From: Caballeronia temeraria
GTDB lineage: Bacteria; Pseudomonadota; Gammaproteobacteria; Burkholderiales; Burkholderiaceae
Direction: 5' to 3'
DNA: 64,000 nt
Assembly: GCF_001544795.2 (NCBI RefSeq)
Contig: NZ_FCOI02000023.1
Span: 46,790 to 110,789, forward strand
Shown here: positions 33,211 through 42,508 of the stretch, one piece after another
How the letters are laid out: each line of letters starts with the position of its first letter
Position numbering within the stretch: the stretch's first letter is position 1
Notes under the pieces: model-generated
Told to the model about the DNA's origin: nothing
What the model saw: only the letters and a program-made list of their open reading frames with translations
Databases searched by the model: none
Program-made: the position numbers and the translations under genes

Positions 33211-35397
33211 ATGAACGATTCAGAAGAACATTCCGCACTCGGCACCGCAGACGCTCTGCCCTCTCTGCCTCCGCTCGACTTTCGCGCCGCGCGCAGACGC
33301 CTGTTTGCCGCACTCGTTGCGTCGATCGTCATTCCGTTCGCATTTTTCTGCCTGTACGGTTACTACACTTACGGACGCGCGCTCACGGAAACCGGCGAGT
33401 CGCTCGAACGGTTCGCGCGCATCATCGACGAAAAGGCAAACACCGTTTTCAGCATCAACCGCGAACTGATTTCGCGTATCGATGAAATGCTCGGCAGCGG
33501 CGACGAGGACTTCATCGCGCGCGGTCAGCAGGAACTGCACGACAAGCTCGCGCGTCTTGCCGCGACACAAGCACAGATAGCGGCCCTTTCCGTGCTCGAC
33601 AGTCACGGCAGACTCATCCTCAGCAGCCGCTTCTTTCCTGCGCCGAACGTATCCGTCGGCGATCGCGCCGATTTCATCGCGACGCGCGACATGCATGCGA
33701 CCTTCCACGTCTCCATGCCCGAGCGCGGGCGCGTGAAGAACACGGACATCGTCAACACGTTGAGCGCGCGTTATGCGAAGGACGGCCGCTTTCTCGGCGA
33801 GATTTCGATTGCCGTGCGACGCGACTATCTGATCGGCTTCTATCGCGAGCTCGCCGCGAGCGATCCCGCGCTCACGCTCGCGCTGCATCGCGACGACGGC
33901 GCCGTGCTCGCGCGCTATCCGCCCGCGTCGGCGCCCAATGCGCCCGATCGTCATTCGGTGCTCGCCGATGCCTTCGCGCAAGGCGAGCCCACGGGACTCA
34001 TGCGCTACGTGTCCCCGCTCGACAACGATGAAAAGCTCGCCGCGTGGCGGCGCGTCGACGGCTATCCCGTCTATGCGGCCGCGGGCTTCTCCATTCACGA
34101 CGTGCGCGTCGCATGGTGGCGGCGCGATGTGTCGATTGCATCGATCGCGCTGATTCCGTGCGTCGCGTTGTGGGTGCTGATCGGCTTCTCGCTGCAACGC
34201 CTCAAGGCCGAAGAAGCCGCGTGGCACAACTGGCGCGGCGAGCTTGCGCTGCGCCGCTCGGCCGTTGCCGCCACGCGGCGTTTGCAGCGCATGGGCGCGC
34301 TCGGCAATCTCGTTGCAAGCGTCGCGCACGACTTCAACAATCTGCTGATGGTCGTCACGTCGAACATGGAAATGGCGCGGCGCAAGGGCTACAACGGCCT
34401 CGAAAAAGAAGTGAGCGCGGTCGAGCGCGCTTCGACGAATGCGCAGTCGCTCGCGCGGCGGCTGTTGAGCGTCGCGCGACGTCAACCTTTGCAGATGCAG
34501 GTCATACGGCTCGATCGCTGGATGAAGGAATCGGAGCCGCTCGTGCGCGCGTCGGTCGGCGACAAGGTGACGCTCGGCACGCGCGTGCCGGATGCGACGT
34601 GGCCCGTGCGCGTCGATGCCACCGAGCTGACATCGGCGCTCATCAATATCGCGGTGAATGCGAAGGACGCGATGCCTCACGGCGGCGACTTTCGTATCGA
34701 ATGCAGCAACGTGCGCCATGTCGATCCGCGCGAAAGTCTCGCTTCGGGCGAATATGTCGTGATCTCGTGCAAGGACAGCGGCATGGGCATGCGGCCCGAC
34801 GTCGCGAAGCAGGCGTTCGAGCCGCTCTTCACGACCAAGGGCGCGGGCGCCGGCACGGGGCTCGGCCTCGCGCAAGTGCTGGCGATGGCGGAGCAGGCGG
34901 GCGGCACCGCGCGCCTCAGTTCGGCGTGGGGCTTCGGCACGACGATCGACATCTATCTGCCGCACTGGACCGGCGAAGCCGACGCGCCCACGCAAGCACC
35001 GCCCGTCGAAAGCATCGAGCGCGAAGCGCCCTCGTCCACCGTGTTGCTCGTCGAAGACAACGACGAGGTCGCGGCGGGCCTGTGCGCCGTGCTCGAAGTG
35101 CTCGGATGGCAAGCGCGTCACGCATCGTCCGGCGATGTCGCGAAGCAGATGCTCGAGGCCGGCGATGACTTCGATCTCGTGCTGTCGGACATTCAGATGC
35201 CCGGCAACTACGACGGCATCAGGCTCGCGGAATGGATCAAGATGACGCGCCCGAATCAATCGGTCACGCTGATGACGGGCTACGCCGATCAACTCGACGA
35301 GGCGCGTCGCACAGGGTTTGCGATTCTCGCGAAGCCCTTCAACATCGACGATCTTCAGCGGCTCCTGAACGCGCTTTCGGTGCGCGCGACGAAGTGA
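33211..35397 (+). CDS. membrane hybrid sensor histidine kinase with periplasmic Cache-like sensor
   Basis: 728 residues from the ATG at 33211; the open frame further upstream overlaps the divergent RHH gene. Membrane helices at about 32-52 and 307-326 enclose a periplasmic sensor (about 53-305) with SVGDRADFIATRDMHATFHVS. The kinase core has ASVAHDFNNLLMVV, NAKDAMPHGG, CKDSGMGMRPDV and GTGLGLAQVLAMAEQAGG. A receiver (about 610-728) has VLLVEDNDEV, DLVLSDIQMPGNYDG, LMTGYADQ and LAKPF. No output domain or response-regulator gene is adjacent. The kinase core is the same HDFNN type as the cytoplasmic kinase at 20612-22291. Confidence 0.92.
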   Translation: MNDSEEHSALGTADALPSLPPLDFRAARRRLFAALVASIVIPFAFFCLYGYYTYGRALTETGESLERFARIIDEKANTVFSINRELISRIDEMLGSGDEDFIARGQQELHDKLARLAATQAQIAALSVLDSHGRLILSSRFFPAPNVSVGDRADFIATRDMHATFHVSMPERGRVKNTDIVNTLSARYAKDGRFLGEISIAVRRDYLIGFYRELAASDPALTLALHRDDGAVLARYPPASAPNAPDRHSVLADAFAQGEPTGLMRYVSPLDNDEKLAAWRRVDGYPVYAAAGFSIHDVRVAWWRRDVSIASIALIPCVALWVLIGFSLQRLKAEEAAWHNWRGELALRRSAVAATRRLQRMGALGNLVASVAHDFNNLLMVVTSNMEMARRKGYNGLEKEVSAVERASTNAQSLARRLLSVARRQPLQMQVIRLDRWMKESEPLVRASVGDKVTLGTRVPDATWPVRVDATELTSALINIAVNAKDAMPHGGDFRIECSNVRHVDPRESLASGEYVVISCKDSGMGMRPDVAKQAFEPLFTTKGAGAGTGLGLAQVLAMAEQAGGTARLSSAWGFGTTIDIYLPHWTGEADAPTQAPPVESIEREAPSSTVLLVEDNDEVAAGLCAVLEVLGWQARHASSGDVAKQMLEAGDDFDLVLSDIQMPGNYDGIRLAEWIKMTRPNQSVTLMTGYADQLDEARRTGFAILAKPFNIDDLQRLLNALSVRATK

Positions 35398-35473
35398 GGG
35401 CGGCCGGCACGCATAACCGTGCATTGCTTATCAGATTCGCTTCGTTGGCGAATGCCGCGCACTCCCATAACGT

Positions 35474-36148
35474 ATGCGGATCACGTCTCACTTCCACGGA
35501 GCATCGATCTTGTCTCGAACTATCTCATCGCGCGGGCCACGGGTGGTCGGCATCGGCGGCACGACGCGGCCGCAATCGTCGACTGAACGGGCACTCGCCT
35601 TCGCATTGCGCGGCGCGCAGGAAACGGGCGCGAGCGTGCAACTGTTCGGCGGCGCGTTCCTTCATAGCCTGCCGCACTATGCACCCGAGTCGCGCGAACT
35701 CACCGACGAACAACACGAACTCATCGAGGCCGTGCGCGCTGCCGATGCGATCATCATCGCGACGCCCGGTTATCACGGCGGCATCTCGGGTCTCGTCAAA
35801 AACGCGCTGGATACGCTGGAAGAACTGCGGCTCGACGATCGTCCCTATCTCGACGGCCGTGCGGTTGGCTGCATCGTCACCGCTTATGGATGGCAGGCGG
35901 CGGGCACGGTGCTCACGTCGCTGCGTTCCATCGTGCATGCGTTACGCGGATGGCCGACGCCTTTCGGCGCGACCGTCAACACGCTGGAGACGCGCTTCGA
36001 ATCAGCCGATACGTGTTCCGATGCCAAGGTCGTCGAGCAGCTTCGCACCGTGGGGCGGCAAGCGTCGAGTTTCGCGCTCGCGTTCGGCGCGGACCGCATC
36101 GACGAGTATCACGCACTGGAGCGGGAGGTCGAGCTCGCATCGCATTGA
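35474..36148 (+). CDS. NADPH-dependent FMN reductase-like flavodoxin-fold protein
   Basis: 224 residues from the ATG at 35474. The flavodoxin-like fold starts at RVVGIGGTTRPQSSTERAL (SsuE/MsuE-type 'GGTTRPxSST') and continues with AADAIIIATPGYHGGISGLVKNALD, the FMN phosphate and ring loops. Members reduce FMN with NAD(P)H for monooxygenases. A TTG at 35510, 8 bases after GGAG, is an equally good start and would remove 12 residues; the ATG at 35474 has no visible ribosome site. No monooxygenase gene is adjacent. Confidence 0.83.
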   Translation: MRITSHFHGASILSRTISSRGPRVVGIGGTTRPQSSTERALAFALRGAQETGASVQLFGGAFLHSLPHYAPESRELTDEQHELIEAVRAADAIIIATPGYHGGISGLVKNALDTLEELRLDDRPYLDGRAVGCIVTAYGWQAAGTVLTSLRSIVHALRGWPTPFGATVNTLETRFESADTCSDAKVVEQLRTVGRQASSFALAFGADRIDEYHALEREVELASH

Positions 36149-36170
36149 ATCGCGCGTCGACGATGCGGTT

Positions 36171-36380
36171 TCAGTGCATCGGCGACTCGCCCGGCAGCTG
36201 GAACGCGTCGACGGTATAACCCATGTTGAAGTACCCCGCGCGCGCATAGACCGAGATGTGCTCGAGCTGCTCCGCGCGCGTGGTTTCGTGCACGGCGTGC
36301 GCGTCTTTCGTCGAACGCTTGCGCATGCGCTCGGCCGGTGCAGACAACGCCTGCCAGTATTGACTCAGGAAGTGCGGCAT
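36171..36380 (-). CDS. small protein, unknown function
   Basis: 69 residues. GAGGAGG lies 6 bases before the ATG, strong support for translation. The sequence begins MPHFLSQYWQALSAPAERM, has a charged middle (RKRSTKDAHAVHETTRAEQ) and ends YARAGYFNMGYTVDAFQLPG. No signal peptide, membrane segment or known domain is visible. It is flanked by the convergent FMN reductase gene and the MFS gene upstream. Confidence 0.62.
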   Translation of the reverse strand: MPHFLSQYWQALSAPAERMRKRSTKDAHAVHETTRAEQLEHISVYARAGYFNMGYTVDAFQLPGESPMH

Positions 36381-36484
36381 GACTCGCCTCCTCGCAGCAT
36401 GAATAGCTCAAATCTAGGCTGTCAAAAAGACTTAGACAAACAAGCTTTTCTGCAATGCATTGCAGGCCGCACCGCTTTGGCGCA

Positions 36485-37723
36485 TCAGACCGCGTCGACA
36501 CCTTCCCGCACCGTGCGCGCGGCCTCGGATTGCTCAAGGTGACGCAGCAACAGCGTCACCATCGTGACGACCGTGAAGGCGAGTATCACGAAGAAAATGG
36601 CGAGCGGCGTCAGGATATGCACCGACACGAAGCCCGCGAGTCCCATCATCACGGAAGACACCAGCAACAGCGAGCAGCCGAGGATCGCCGCCGTAAGGCC
36701 CGCGATATGCGGAAAGAGCGAGTTGCCCTTCGCCATCAGCGTGGGGTACATCGCGCCCGCGCAGAAGCCCATCACGAGAACGGGCGCGGCCAATGTCCAT
36801 ACGGTGAGGCCGACTATCAGCGAGAGCAGCAGCATGACGACCGATGCGCCCGCCATCACGCGCGCACCGATGCGCAGCCGTTGCTCCGCGTTCGGCAGCC
36901 GCACGCTATGCAGGCGGTTCGACAATCCGCCGAGGAAATACATCATGCCGATCGCGAGCGCCAGATAGCCGAAGTAGGTCGGCGGCTTGTGCAGCGTGTT
37001 CTGCACCATGAACGGACCGACGATATTGAACACGAGCAGGATGCTGTAGCACAGGCCCTGCGCGAGAAAGCAGCTCTGAAACACGGGGCTCGACAACACC
37101 TTGCGCGCGTTCGTGAACAGCGTGCGCGGCGCGAGATGCACCGGCTTCTGCAAGGTCTCGCGATATCGCCATACGAGCGTCCACATCACGATCGAATAGA
37201 CGAGCAGGAACACGAGACATGCCTTCCAGCCGAACCATTCCTGCAAATGCGCGCCGATCACGGGCGCGACGATCGGCGCGAGTCCCCATGCGATCGACAT
37301 ATAGGTGAACGCGTGCATCAACGCCTGACCCTTGAAGGAATCGGTGATGATCGTCTTCGCGAGCAGATTGGTCGCGGCAATGCCGAAGCCCTGCAGGCAG
37401 CGTGCGAGCAGGAATGTTTCGAGACTCGTCGCGGCAAGCGAAAGCAGACAGCCCAGCGTGAAGACGACGAGCCCGAACGCCAGTACTTTTTTGCGTCCGT
37501 ATGCATCGGCGACGGGACCGAAGACGAGCTGACCGATCGCATACGCCGCCATATAACACGAGACGCTCGACTGGATCGCCTGCGGCGACGTGGCGAAGTA
37601 TTGCGCCATCGCGGGAAGCGCGGGCACGTAAATGTCGATGGCGAGCTGCCCCGCCGACGCGAACAGGCAAACCAGAAACAGCAGAAAACGCGGGGAATTC
37701 TTCGAAGGATGAGTGTGGTTCAT
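36485..37723 (-). CDS. MFS drug transporter, Bcr/CflA type (12 TM)
   Basis: 412 residues with 12 membrane segments. The Bcr/CflA-type N-terminus (LAIDIYVPALPAMAQYFATSP) and motif A (GPVADAYGRKKVLAFGL, about residues 69-85) are clear; motif C-like AWGLAPIVAPVIGAHLQEWFGW follows. This subfamily exports bicyclomycin, sulfonamides and other small molecules with a proton gradient. It is monocistronic with no adjacent regulator. The substrate is not predictable. Confidence 0.91.
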   Translation of the reverse strand: MNHTHPSKNSPRFLLFLVCLFASAGQLAIDIYVPALPAMAQYFATSPQAIQSSVSCYMAAYAIGQLVFGPVADAYGRKKVLAFGLVVFTLGCLLSLAATSLETFLLARCLQGFGIAATNLLAKTIITDSFKGQALMHAFTYMSIAWGLAPIVAPVIGAHLQEWFGWKACLVFLLVYSIVMWTLVWRYRETLQKPVHLAPRTLFTNARKVLSSPVFQSCFLAQGLCYSILLVFNIVGPFMVQNTLHKPPTYFGYLALAIGMMYFLGGLSNRLHSVRLPNAEQRLRIGARVMAGASVVMLLLSLIVGLTVWTLAAPVLVMGFCAGAMYPTLMAKGNSLFPHIAGLTAAILGCSLLLVSSVMMGLAGFVSVHILTPLAIFFVILAFTVVTMVTLLLRHLEQSEAARTVREGVDAV

Positions 37724-37837
37724 GACACCGATGAATGAGCGGGGACCGGCGGCCTCTTCGGGCCGATCCGGATGGCGGATTCATCGTATTGTGCCTGTCA
37801 TCGCGCGAATCGGCTTAAAGTCCACGTCGCGCGTGCG

Positions 37838-38053
37838 TCAACCGGCGCGCTTGCCCTGCTGATCGATCCACAGACGCGCCCAGCGCCACGCATAAGCGAT
37901 CGCGTGTTCGGCTTCGAAAAAGTAATCGAGCGCGTCGAACGTGAGGGACGCGGCATGCCCCGCCGCACCGCGCCCGATGATCAGATTCGCCGCAAAAAGG
38001 CCGCTCGGCAAGGCCAGCGCGGAGGGCTCGACGTCATATCCCTTGTATCGCAT
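37838..38053 (-). CDS. small protein, unknown function
   Basis: 71 residues beginning MRYKGYDVEPSALALPSGLFAANLIIGRG and ending AIAYAWRWARLWIDQQGKRAG. The composition, with many aromatics and a compact alternating pattern, is protein-like and unlike antisense translation of GC-rich DNA. It resembles small unnamed Burkholderiaceae proteins, but I cannot name a family. The ribosome site is weak (GGGA 6 bases before the ATG). It lies alone between an MFS gene and a DUF2278 gene on the same strand. Confidence 0.55.
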   Translation of the reverse strand: MRYKGYDVEPSALALPSGLFAANLIIGRGAAGHAASLTFDALDYFFEAEHAIAYAWRWARLWIDQQGKRAG

Positions 38054-38160
38054 GAATGTCCCGTGAAAAAAGCGTGCGAGCGATTCATGCTAATACGGGC
38101 GATGCTTCTTCCCAACGAAGGCATCGGCCTTAGCTAATCAGTGCGGGCGTCACTTGTGTT

Positions 38161-38910
38161 TCATGTCTTGCCATTCAGAATGGGATGCGACTGGCCCGGT
38201 ATCGGACGGCCGCGATTGTCCGTCGGCACGAGTTGCGTCTGGAACGCGACGAACAGCGCCTGGAACTTGCCATCCACTTCGACCATCACGGCGCCGTCCT
38301 GAAGCACGCCGTTTTCATTCGAATGGTCCTTGATATGACTGCCCGGGGCTGGCTTCGGATTGCCCTGATTCATATGCGTTTCGTGCAACCCGTCCTTACC
38401 CGGCTCGAACAGAAAGCCGAAGGCGTAGACGGTCACATCTTTCGTGGGCTTCCAACCGAGGCGATCGTCGCTATAGCTAGGCGTCTTGTAGACATAGTCG
38501 ACGCCATTCGCCGACATGTCGAGTTGCAGCATCTCGTTGAGCAGCGCGTTGATATCGTTCTTCTCGTCCTTGGTGTCGAGCGGGATCGGGCGCATTGCGC
38601 TGAGATCGAGCAGTCGCGTATCGTGCACGTAGTCGAGCTTCGGAAAGTTCGATGTCGACACACCCGCGGATAGCTTGGCAAGATCGGCCTTCATCGGATG
38701 ATCGAAGTACTGATTCCAGAGATACAGGACGAGATAGCCCGCCGGCCCCGTCAGCGAGCTATCCGACTTCACATTGGTGACGATATTGAACGACTGCCCG
38801 TTCGTGTCTTCGCTGACGATCACATAATGCGGATCGCCTTTGTAACCATCGAGAAAGGGAACGCCGAGCTTGACCGTGCCCTTGAAGAGAACGTATTCGT
38901 TTTGCGCCAT
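38161..38910 (-). CDS. DUF2278 (YukJ-like) protein
   Basis: 249 residues. The family is recognisable from YVLFKGTVKLGVPFLDGYKGDPHYVIV at the start and, in the C-terminal half, GLHETHMNQGNPKPAPG followed by ENGVLQDGAVMVEVDGKFQALFVAFQTQ. YukJ of Bacillus is of the same family; no function is established. It is cytoplasmic, with no signal peptide. GGAG lies 8 bases before the ATG. The HxNQGN and ENG-QDGA pattern looks like a metal or phosphoester site, but that is inference. Confidence 0.82.
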   Translation of the reverse strand: MAQNEYVLFKGTVKLGVPFLDGYKGDPHYVIVSEDTNGQSFNIVTNVKSDSSLTGPAGYLVLYLWNQYFDHPMKADLAKLSAGVSTSNFPKLDYVHDTRLLDLSAMRPIPLDTKDEKNDINALLNEMLQLDMSANGVDYVYKTPSYSDDRLGWKPTKDVTVYAFGFLFEPGKDGLHETHMNQGNPKPAPGSHIKDHSNENGVLQDGAVMVEVDGKFQALFVAFQTQLVPTDNRGRPIPGQSHPILNGKT

Positions 38911-38991
38911 GATGATGCTCCGTGAATGTGAGCGATCATTTGATGCGGCAAGTGTGACATCGTTCCAATCGATACGGGATACGCGCCGATA

Positions 38992-39804
38992 TCAGCGAAT
39001 CGCCTTTCTCGCAGCCTTGAATCGATGCTTCTGCTCGGTCTTCAACGCGCGTGTCGCCTGCTTCGTGTCGATGTCATCAGGCAGCGCACCTTGTGAGTCC
39101 GCAAGCAGTCCGCGACTCGCGACGACATCGTTTAACGCACCGAAGCGCTTTTGCAGCCGCTTCAGGCTCTTCACCTTCTTACGCAGTCCAGGCGCGATAT
39201 CCGGTTCGAAGAACTCGATCAGGTAACGCACTTTCTTTCCCGCCTTGCGCACCTCGTGATAAGCGGCATAGTTCGACTCTTTCGCACGCAGCGCCTGCTT
39301 GATGCGCTTTTTCAGTTGACCGCGGGCCGCGCTGATCCGCTTCTTCGCGAAGCGCTCGACCGGCACGCGACGACGCCCCGTATTGAGTTGATGTTTCGCC
39401 TCCTTCAGTCCGCTTAGAAGTACATGCTTCACGTCCGCATTGGCGATGGTCTCGATGCTCGTCGCAAGCACGGCCGCGCGATGCGTCTTCACGGATTCAT
39501 CGAGTCCTTCGACATGAAGCGCATGCAGCAATTCGAGCAGGATGTCCCAGTCGCGCGCGCTGCCCGCCGAAGTCGCGAGATACTTGAACAACGCGCGCTG
39601 GCGCGTATCGAATTCCTCTTCCAGCAAGGGCCGATACGCCCAGAACAACGTACGCAACCGGCGCAACGCGACACGAAGCTTGTGCAGCATTTCGGGGTCG
39701 GTGTTCCCATCGAGTGCAGAAGCATGCCGCGTCGCCTCTTCGATCAACGGCGAAGCCAGATCGCCGAATCTCGCTTCGGCCGTTGCGGACGCTTTACCAG
39801 GCAT
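38992..39804 (-). CDS. CHAD domain protein
   Basis: 270 residues from the ATG at 39804, which has AAAGGGA upstream; the longer frame to 39954 is not supported. It is an all-helical CHAD domain: LHKLRVALRRLRTLFWAYRPLL (about 36-57) and YHEVRKAGKKVRYLIEFFEPDI hold the paired histidines and many arginines that bind polyphosphate. CHAD proteins associate with polyphosphate granules. No adjacent CYTH or ppk gene is seen. Confidence 0.9.
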   Translation of the reverse strand: MPGKASATAEARFGDLASPLIEEATRHASALDGNTDPEMLHKLRVALRRLRTLFWAYRPLLEEEFDTRQRALFKYLATSAGSARDWDILLELLHALHVEGLDESVKTHRAAVLATSIETIANADVKHVLLSGLKEAKHQLNTGRRRVPVERFAKKRISAARGQLKKRIKQALRAKESNYAAYHEVRKAGKKVRYLIEFFEPDIAPGLRKKVKSLKRLQKRFGALNDVVASRGLLADSQGALPDDIDTKQATRALKTEQKHRFKAARKAIR

Positions 39805-39981
39805 GATCGTTCCCTTTCCAAATGCCTTTCTTGATGCAACCGTCGTACCCGGCCAACCTCTTTGCCCCAAAACGATGCAATGAAAGCGCGGAACGCGTCT
39901 TGCTCGAAACGCAATACGGGAAACGCCGCTGTTATCGGGTGCCCCACAACACAATTCCTGTTGGTTAAACTAGGACCGCTT

Positions 39982-39997
39982 GCGGGAAGCGTCCCGC
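39982..39997. repeat. short hairpin upstream of Nudix gene
   Basis: GCGGGA (39982-39987), 4-base loop, TCCCGC (39992-39997), in the leader of the Nudix gene and 36 bp before its start. Too small to assign a role. Confidence 0.35.
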
Positions 39998-40032
39998 GCA
40001 TTCAATAAACGAGAAAAATATCTGGAGCCGGT

Positions 40033-40395
40033 TTGAGGAAGCGAGCCACAGTCATCTGTCGAAAGGGCAACCGGATTTTGCTGGTTGCGCGACGTCGCAC
40101 CAAATGGGCGCTGCCCGGCGGCATGCTCAAGCGAGGCGAACAGTTGCACGACGCGGCACTGCGCGAACTCAAGGAAGAAACACGTCTTGCGGGCAAGTCG
40201 GCGAAGTTTCTGTTTCAGCATCGTGGAAGACAGAAACATCATCACGTCTTTTTCTGCGATGTGCCGAAAAACGCGAAGCCGCGCGCAAGCAATGAAATCG
40301 AACGATGCCGATGGGTTCACATGTCGGAGATTCAACGGCTCGCCACCAGCGCGCCGACCAGACTGATCGTCAAGGCGCTCGGCGGCAAGCGCTGA
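40033..40395 (+). CDS. Nudix hydrolase
   Basis: 120 residues from a TTG start at 40033 with GGAG 5 bases upstream. The Nudix box is GGMLKRGEQLHDAALRELKEE (about residues 29-49); the position usually held by glycine after EE is threonine (EETRL), a tolerated change. Preceded by WALPG as usual. It hydrolyses a nucleoside diphosphate linked to another group, possibly diphosphoinositol- or dinucleoside-type like other short members; substrate unknown. It neighbours the CHAD gene divergently, an association found for polyphosphate-related enzymes, but this is suggestive only. Confidence 0.88.
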   Translation: MRKRATVICRKGNRILLVARRRTKWALPGGMLKRGEQLHDAALRELKEETRLAGKSAKFLFQHRGRQKHHHVFFCDVPKNAKPRASNEIERCRWVHMSEIQRLATSAPTRLIVKALGGKR

Positions 40396-40396
40396 G

Positions 40397-42010
40397 TCAC
40401 GCGCCCTGCCCCTTCGCATCGCCATAAACGACGCGCACCGCCGGCACGAACCACGCAAGACACAAGCCGATGAACGCCGCCAGCGCCGCGACCACGAGCC
40501 CGACGTGAATCGCTGCGACGAGCGCCATGCGCGCCGAATGCATCATCGTCATCGCATCGGCGGATTGGCCCGCTGCAACGAGACGTTCGATCAGCGCGGA
40601 CTGCTCGGCGCGATCGATCAGCAGATCAGGGCTCGCGAACGATTTGAGCCATTGCGTGGCCTGATACGAATCGAGCGGACGATTCACGTTCTGCGCATAC
40701 AGATGCCCGAGCAGCGCGCCCGTGATCGCCGTGCCGAGCATGCCGCCGAATATGCGCAGTGATTGCAGCAACGCCGTGACCGCGCCGATCTGATCATGCG
40801 CGACGATCTGCTGCGAACAGATCGTGAGATTCGTCGCGACGAGCCCGAGGCCCAGCCCGCTCGCACCCATGCACGCCATCCACACGGCATGCGGCTCGTG
40901 GCCATCGAGCGATACGAGCGCAAGGCAGCCCGCCACGGATAGCGCGAAGCCCGCATACAGCAGCACGTTCGCGCGCGGAATGCGTGTGACGATGCGATTG
41001 TTGAGCATGCTGCCGACCGTCGTACCGAGCAGAAGCGGCGTGATCAGCATGCCCGAATCGTGCGGCGACATGCCGTAACCGCCCTGAAACAGCAGCGGAA
41101 TGTAGAAGGCCATCGAGAAGAGCGCGAAGCCGCCGAGCACGGAGATCGCAAAGAGCGCGGCGAGTTTGCGATCCATCAGCACGTCGACGGGCACGACGGG
41201 ATAACCCATGCGCTTTTCCCAAAAGTACAGCGTCGCGCCGAAGATGAGCGCCACGAGCGCAAGCACGATCGTCGTGCGTGAGAGGCCTTCCTTCGGCAGC
41301 ATTTCGATCAGCAGTTGCAAGGCGCCGAGCGTCACCGCGACGACGCACGCGCCGAGCCAGTCGAGCTGAATCCGTCCGCGCACCTTCAGGCGACGCAGGT
41401 TCGGCACGAACAACAGCACGAACATCAGCGAGACGATGCCGACGGGCACGTTGACGAAAAAGACGAGCCGCCAGCCGCGCATCTGGGTGAGCATGCCGCC
41501 GAGCGTCGGGCCGATCACGTTGGCGACCCCGAACGTCGACGTGACGAGCACGAGCCAGCGCAAACGCAGCTTCGGATCGGGAAAGAGATCGGCGACGGCG
41601 GCGAACACTGTGCCCAGCAGAATGCCGCCGCCGATGCCCTGCACGCCGCGCGCGATCACGAGAAACAGCATGCTGTTCGCGAATCCGCACAGCACGGATG
41701 CCGCTGTGAACAGCACGATCGCCGCGAGCAGAAACGGCTTGCGTCCGTAAAGGTCGCCGAGCCGCCCGAAGATCGGAATCGTGATGACGGAAGCGAGCAT
41801 GTACGAGGTCGCGACCCACGCGTACAGATCGAAGCCCTTCAACTCGGCAACGATGCGCGGCATCGCCGTGCCGACGATGGTCTGATCGAGCGCGACCAGC
41901 ATCGTGACGAAGGCGATGCCGAGCATCGCGAGCAGCGATTCTCGAAAGGGCAGGCGTTGCCGCCCGGGATCGTGAACGTCGACGAACGAGTCCATGACGT
42001 GCGCGAGCAC
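40397..42010 (-). CDS. MFS transporter, DHA2 family (14 TM, EmrB/QacA-like)
   Basis: 537 residues with 14 membrane segments. MLVALDQTIVGTAMPRIVAEL is the DHA2 signature of helix 1 (motif D1), motif A is GRLGDLYGRKPFLLAAIVLF, and motif C is GPTLGGMLTQMRGWRLVFFVN. Proton-driven export of drugs or metabolites. No EmrA-type adaptor gene is beside it, so it may act alone. It converges on the Nudix gene with 1 base between the stops. Confidence 0.91.
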   Translation of the reverse strand: MLAHVMDSFVDVHDPGRQRLPFRESLLAMLGIAFVTMLVALDQTIVGTAMPRIVAELKGFDLYAWVATSYMLASVITIPIFGRLGDLYGRKPFLLAAIVLFTAASVLCGFANSMLFLVIARGVQGIGGGILLGTVFAAVADLFPDPKLRLRWLVLVTSTFGVANVIGPTLGGMLTQMRGWRLVFFVNVPVGIVSLMFVLLFVPNLRRLKVRGRIQLDWLGACVVAVTLGALQLLIEMLPKEGLSRTTIVLALVALIFGATLYFWEKRMGYPVVPVDVLMDRKLAALFAISVLGGFALFSMAFYIPLLFQGGYGMSPHDSGMLITPLLLGTTVGSMLNNRIVTRIPRANVLLYAGFALSVAGCLALVSLDGHEPHAVWMACMGASGLGLGLVATNLTICSQQIVAHDQIGAVTALLQSLRIFGGMLGTAITGALLGHLYAQNVNRPLDSYQATQWLKSFASPDLLIDRAEQSALIERLVAAGQSADAMTMMHSARMALVAAIHVGLVVAALAAFIGLCLAWFVPAVRVVYGDAKGQGA

Positions 42011-42041
42011 CCGTTTTGTTTGCGCGCTCGCGTGCGGGACG

Positions 42042-42407
42042 TTACTGGCCGCCTTCCTGAATCGTCAGAACATTCTTCACCGACTTCACGCCGTCCACGC
42101 CTTTCGCGATCGACGCGGCCTTGTCGATCTGCTCGGCGTCTGCGGCATGACCGGCGAGGGTGATCGCGCCGTTCTTGGCGATCACATTGATGCCGTTCAG
42201 TTCGACGCCGCCTTTCTGCAGCGCCTGAGACACCTTCTTGCTGAGTGCGCGGTTAGCCTTGCGCATCGCGGATTTCGAGCTTCCCGCGCTGGCCGATGGC
42301 GTTGCGGACTGCGTCGCGCCCGCATCGCTGGTCTGGGCCCATACGTTGACGGAAAAGGCTATCGCTGATGCAACGGCGGTAAATCTGAGCGCATTGATCG
42401 TTTTCAT
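42042..42407 (-). CDS. exported BON-domain protein
   Basis: 121 residues. Signal peptide MKTINALRFTAVASAIAFSVNVWA-QTS, then a low-complexity Ser/Ala linker, then one BON domain (about 50-118): SKKVSQALQKGGVELNGINVIAKNGAITLAGHAAD and GVKSVKNVLTI. BON domains of the OsmY type bind lipid or act at the envelope under osmotic stress. GGAG lies 8 bases before the ATG. The gene is upstream of the DHA2 gene on the same strand with a 31 bp gap. Confidence 0.9.
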   Translation of the reverse strand: MKTINALRFTAVASAIAFSVNVWAQTSDAGATQSATPSASAGSSKSAMRKANRALSKKVSQALQKGGVELNGINVIAKNGAITLAGHAADAEQIDKAASIAKGVDGVKSVKNVLTIQEGGQ

Positions 42408-42508
42408 CGCTTGGCTCCGGTGGCTTGAGTGGCATGGATGCTACGAAGGCTGCAAAGGCACGATGAATTCTAGCCGGCGCTTCGCGATATCGCAGGGAAT
42501 CGGGCCGT

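Noticed and set aside
33220..35424. 734-codon minus-strand open frame opposite the hybrid kinase
   Set aside because: Antisense shadow; the plus strand carries all kinase and receiver motifs.
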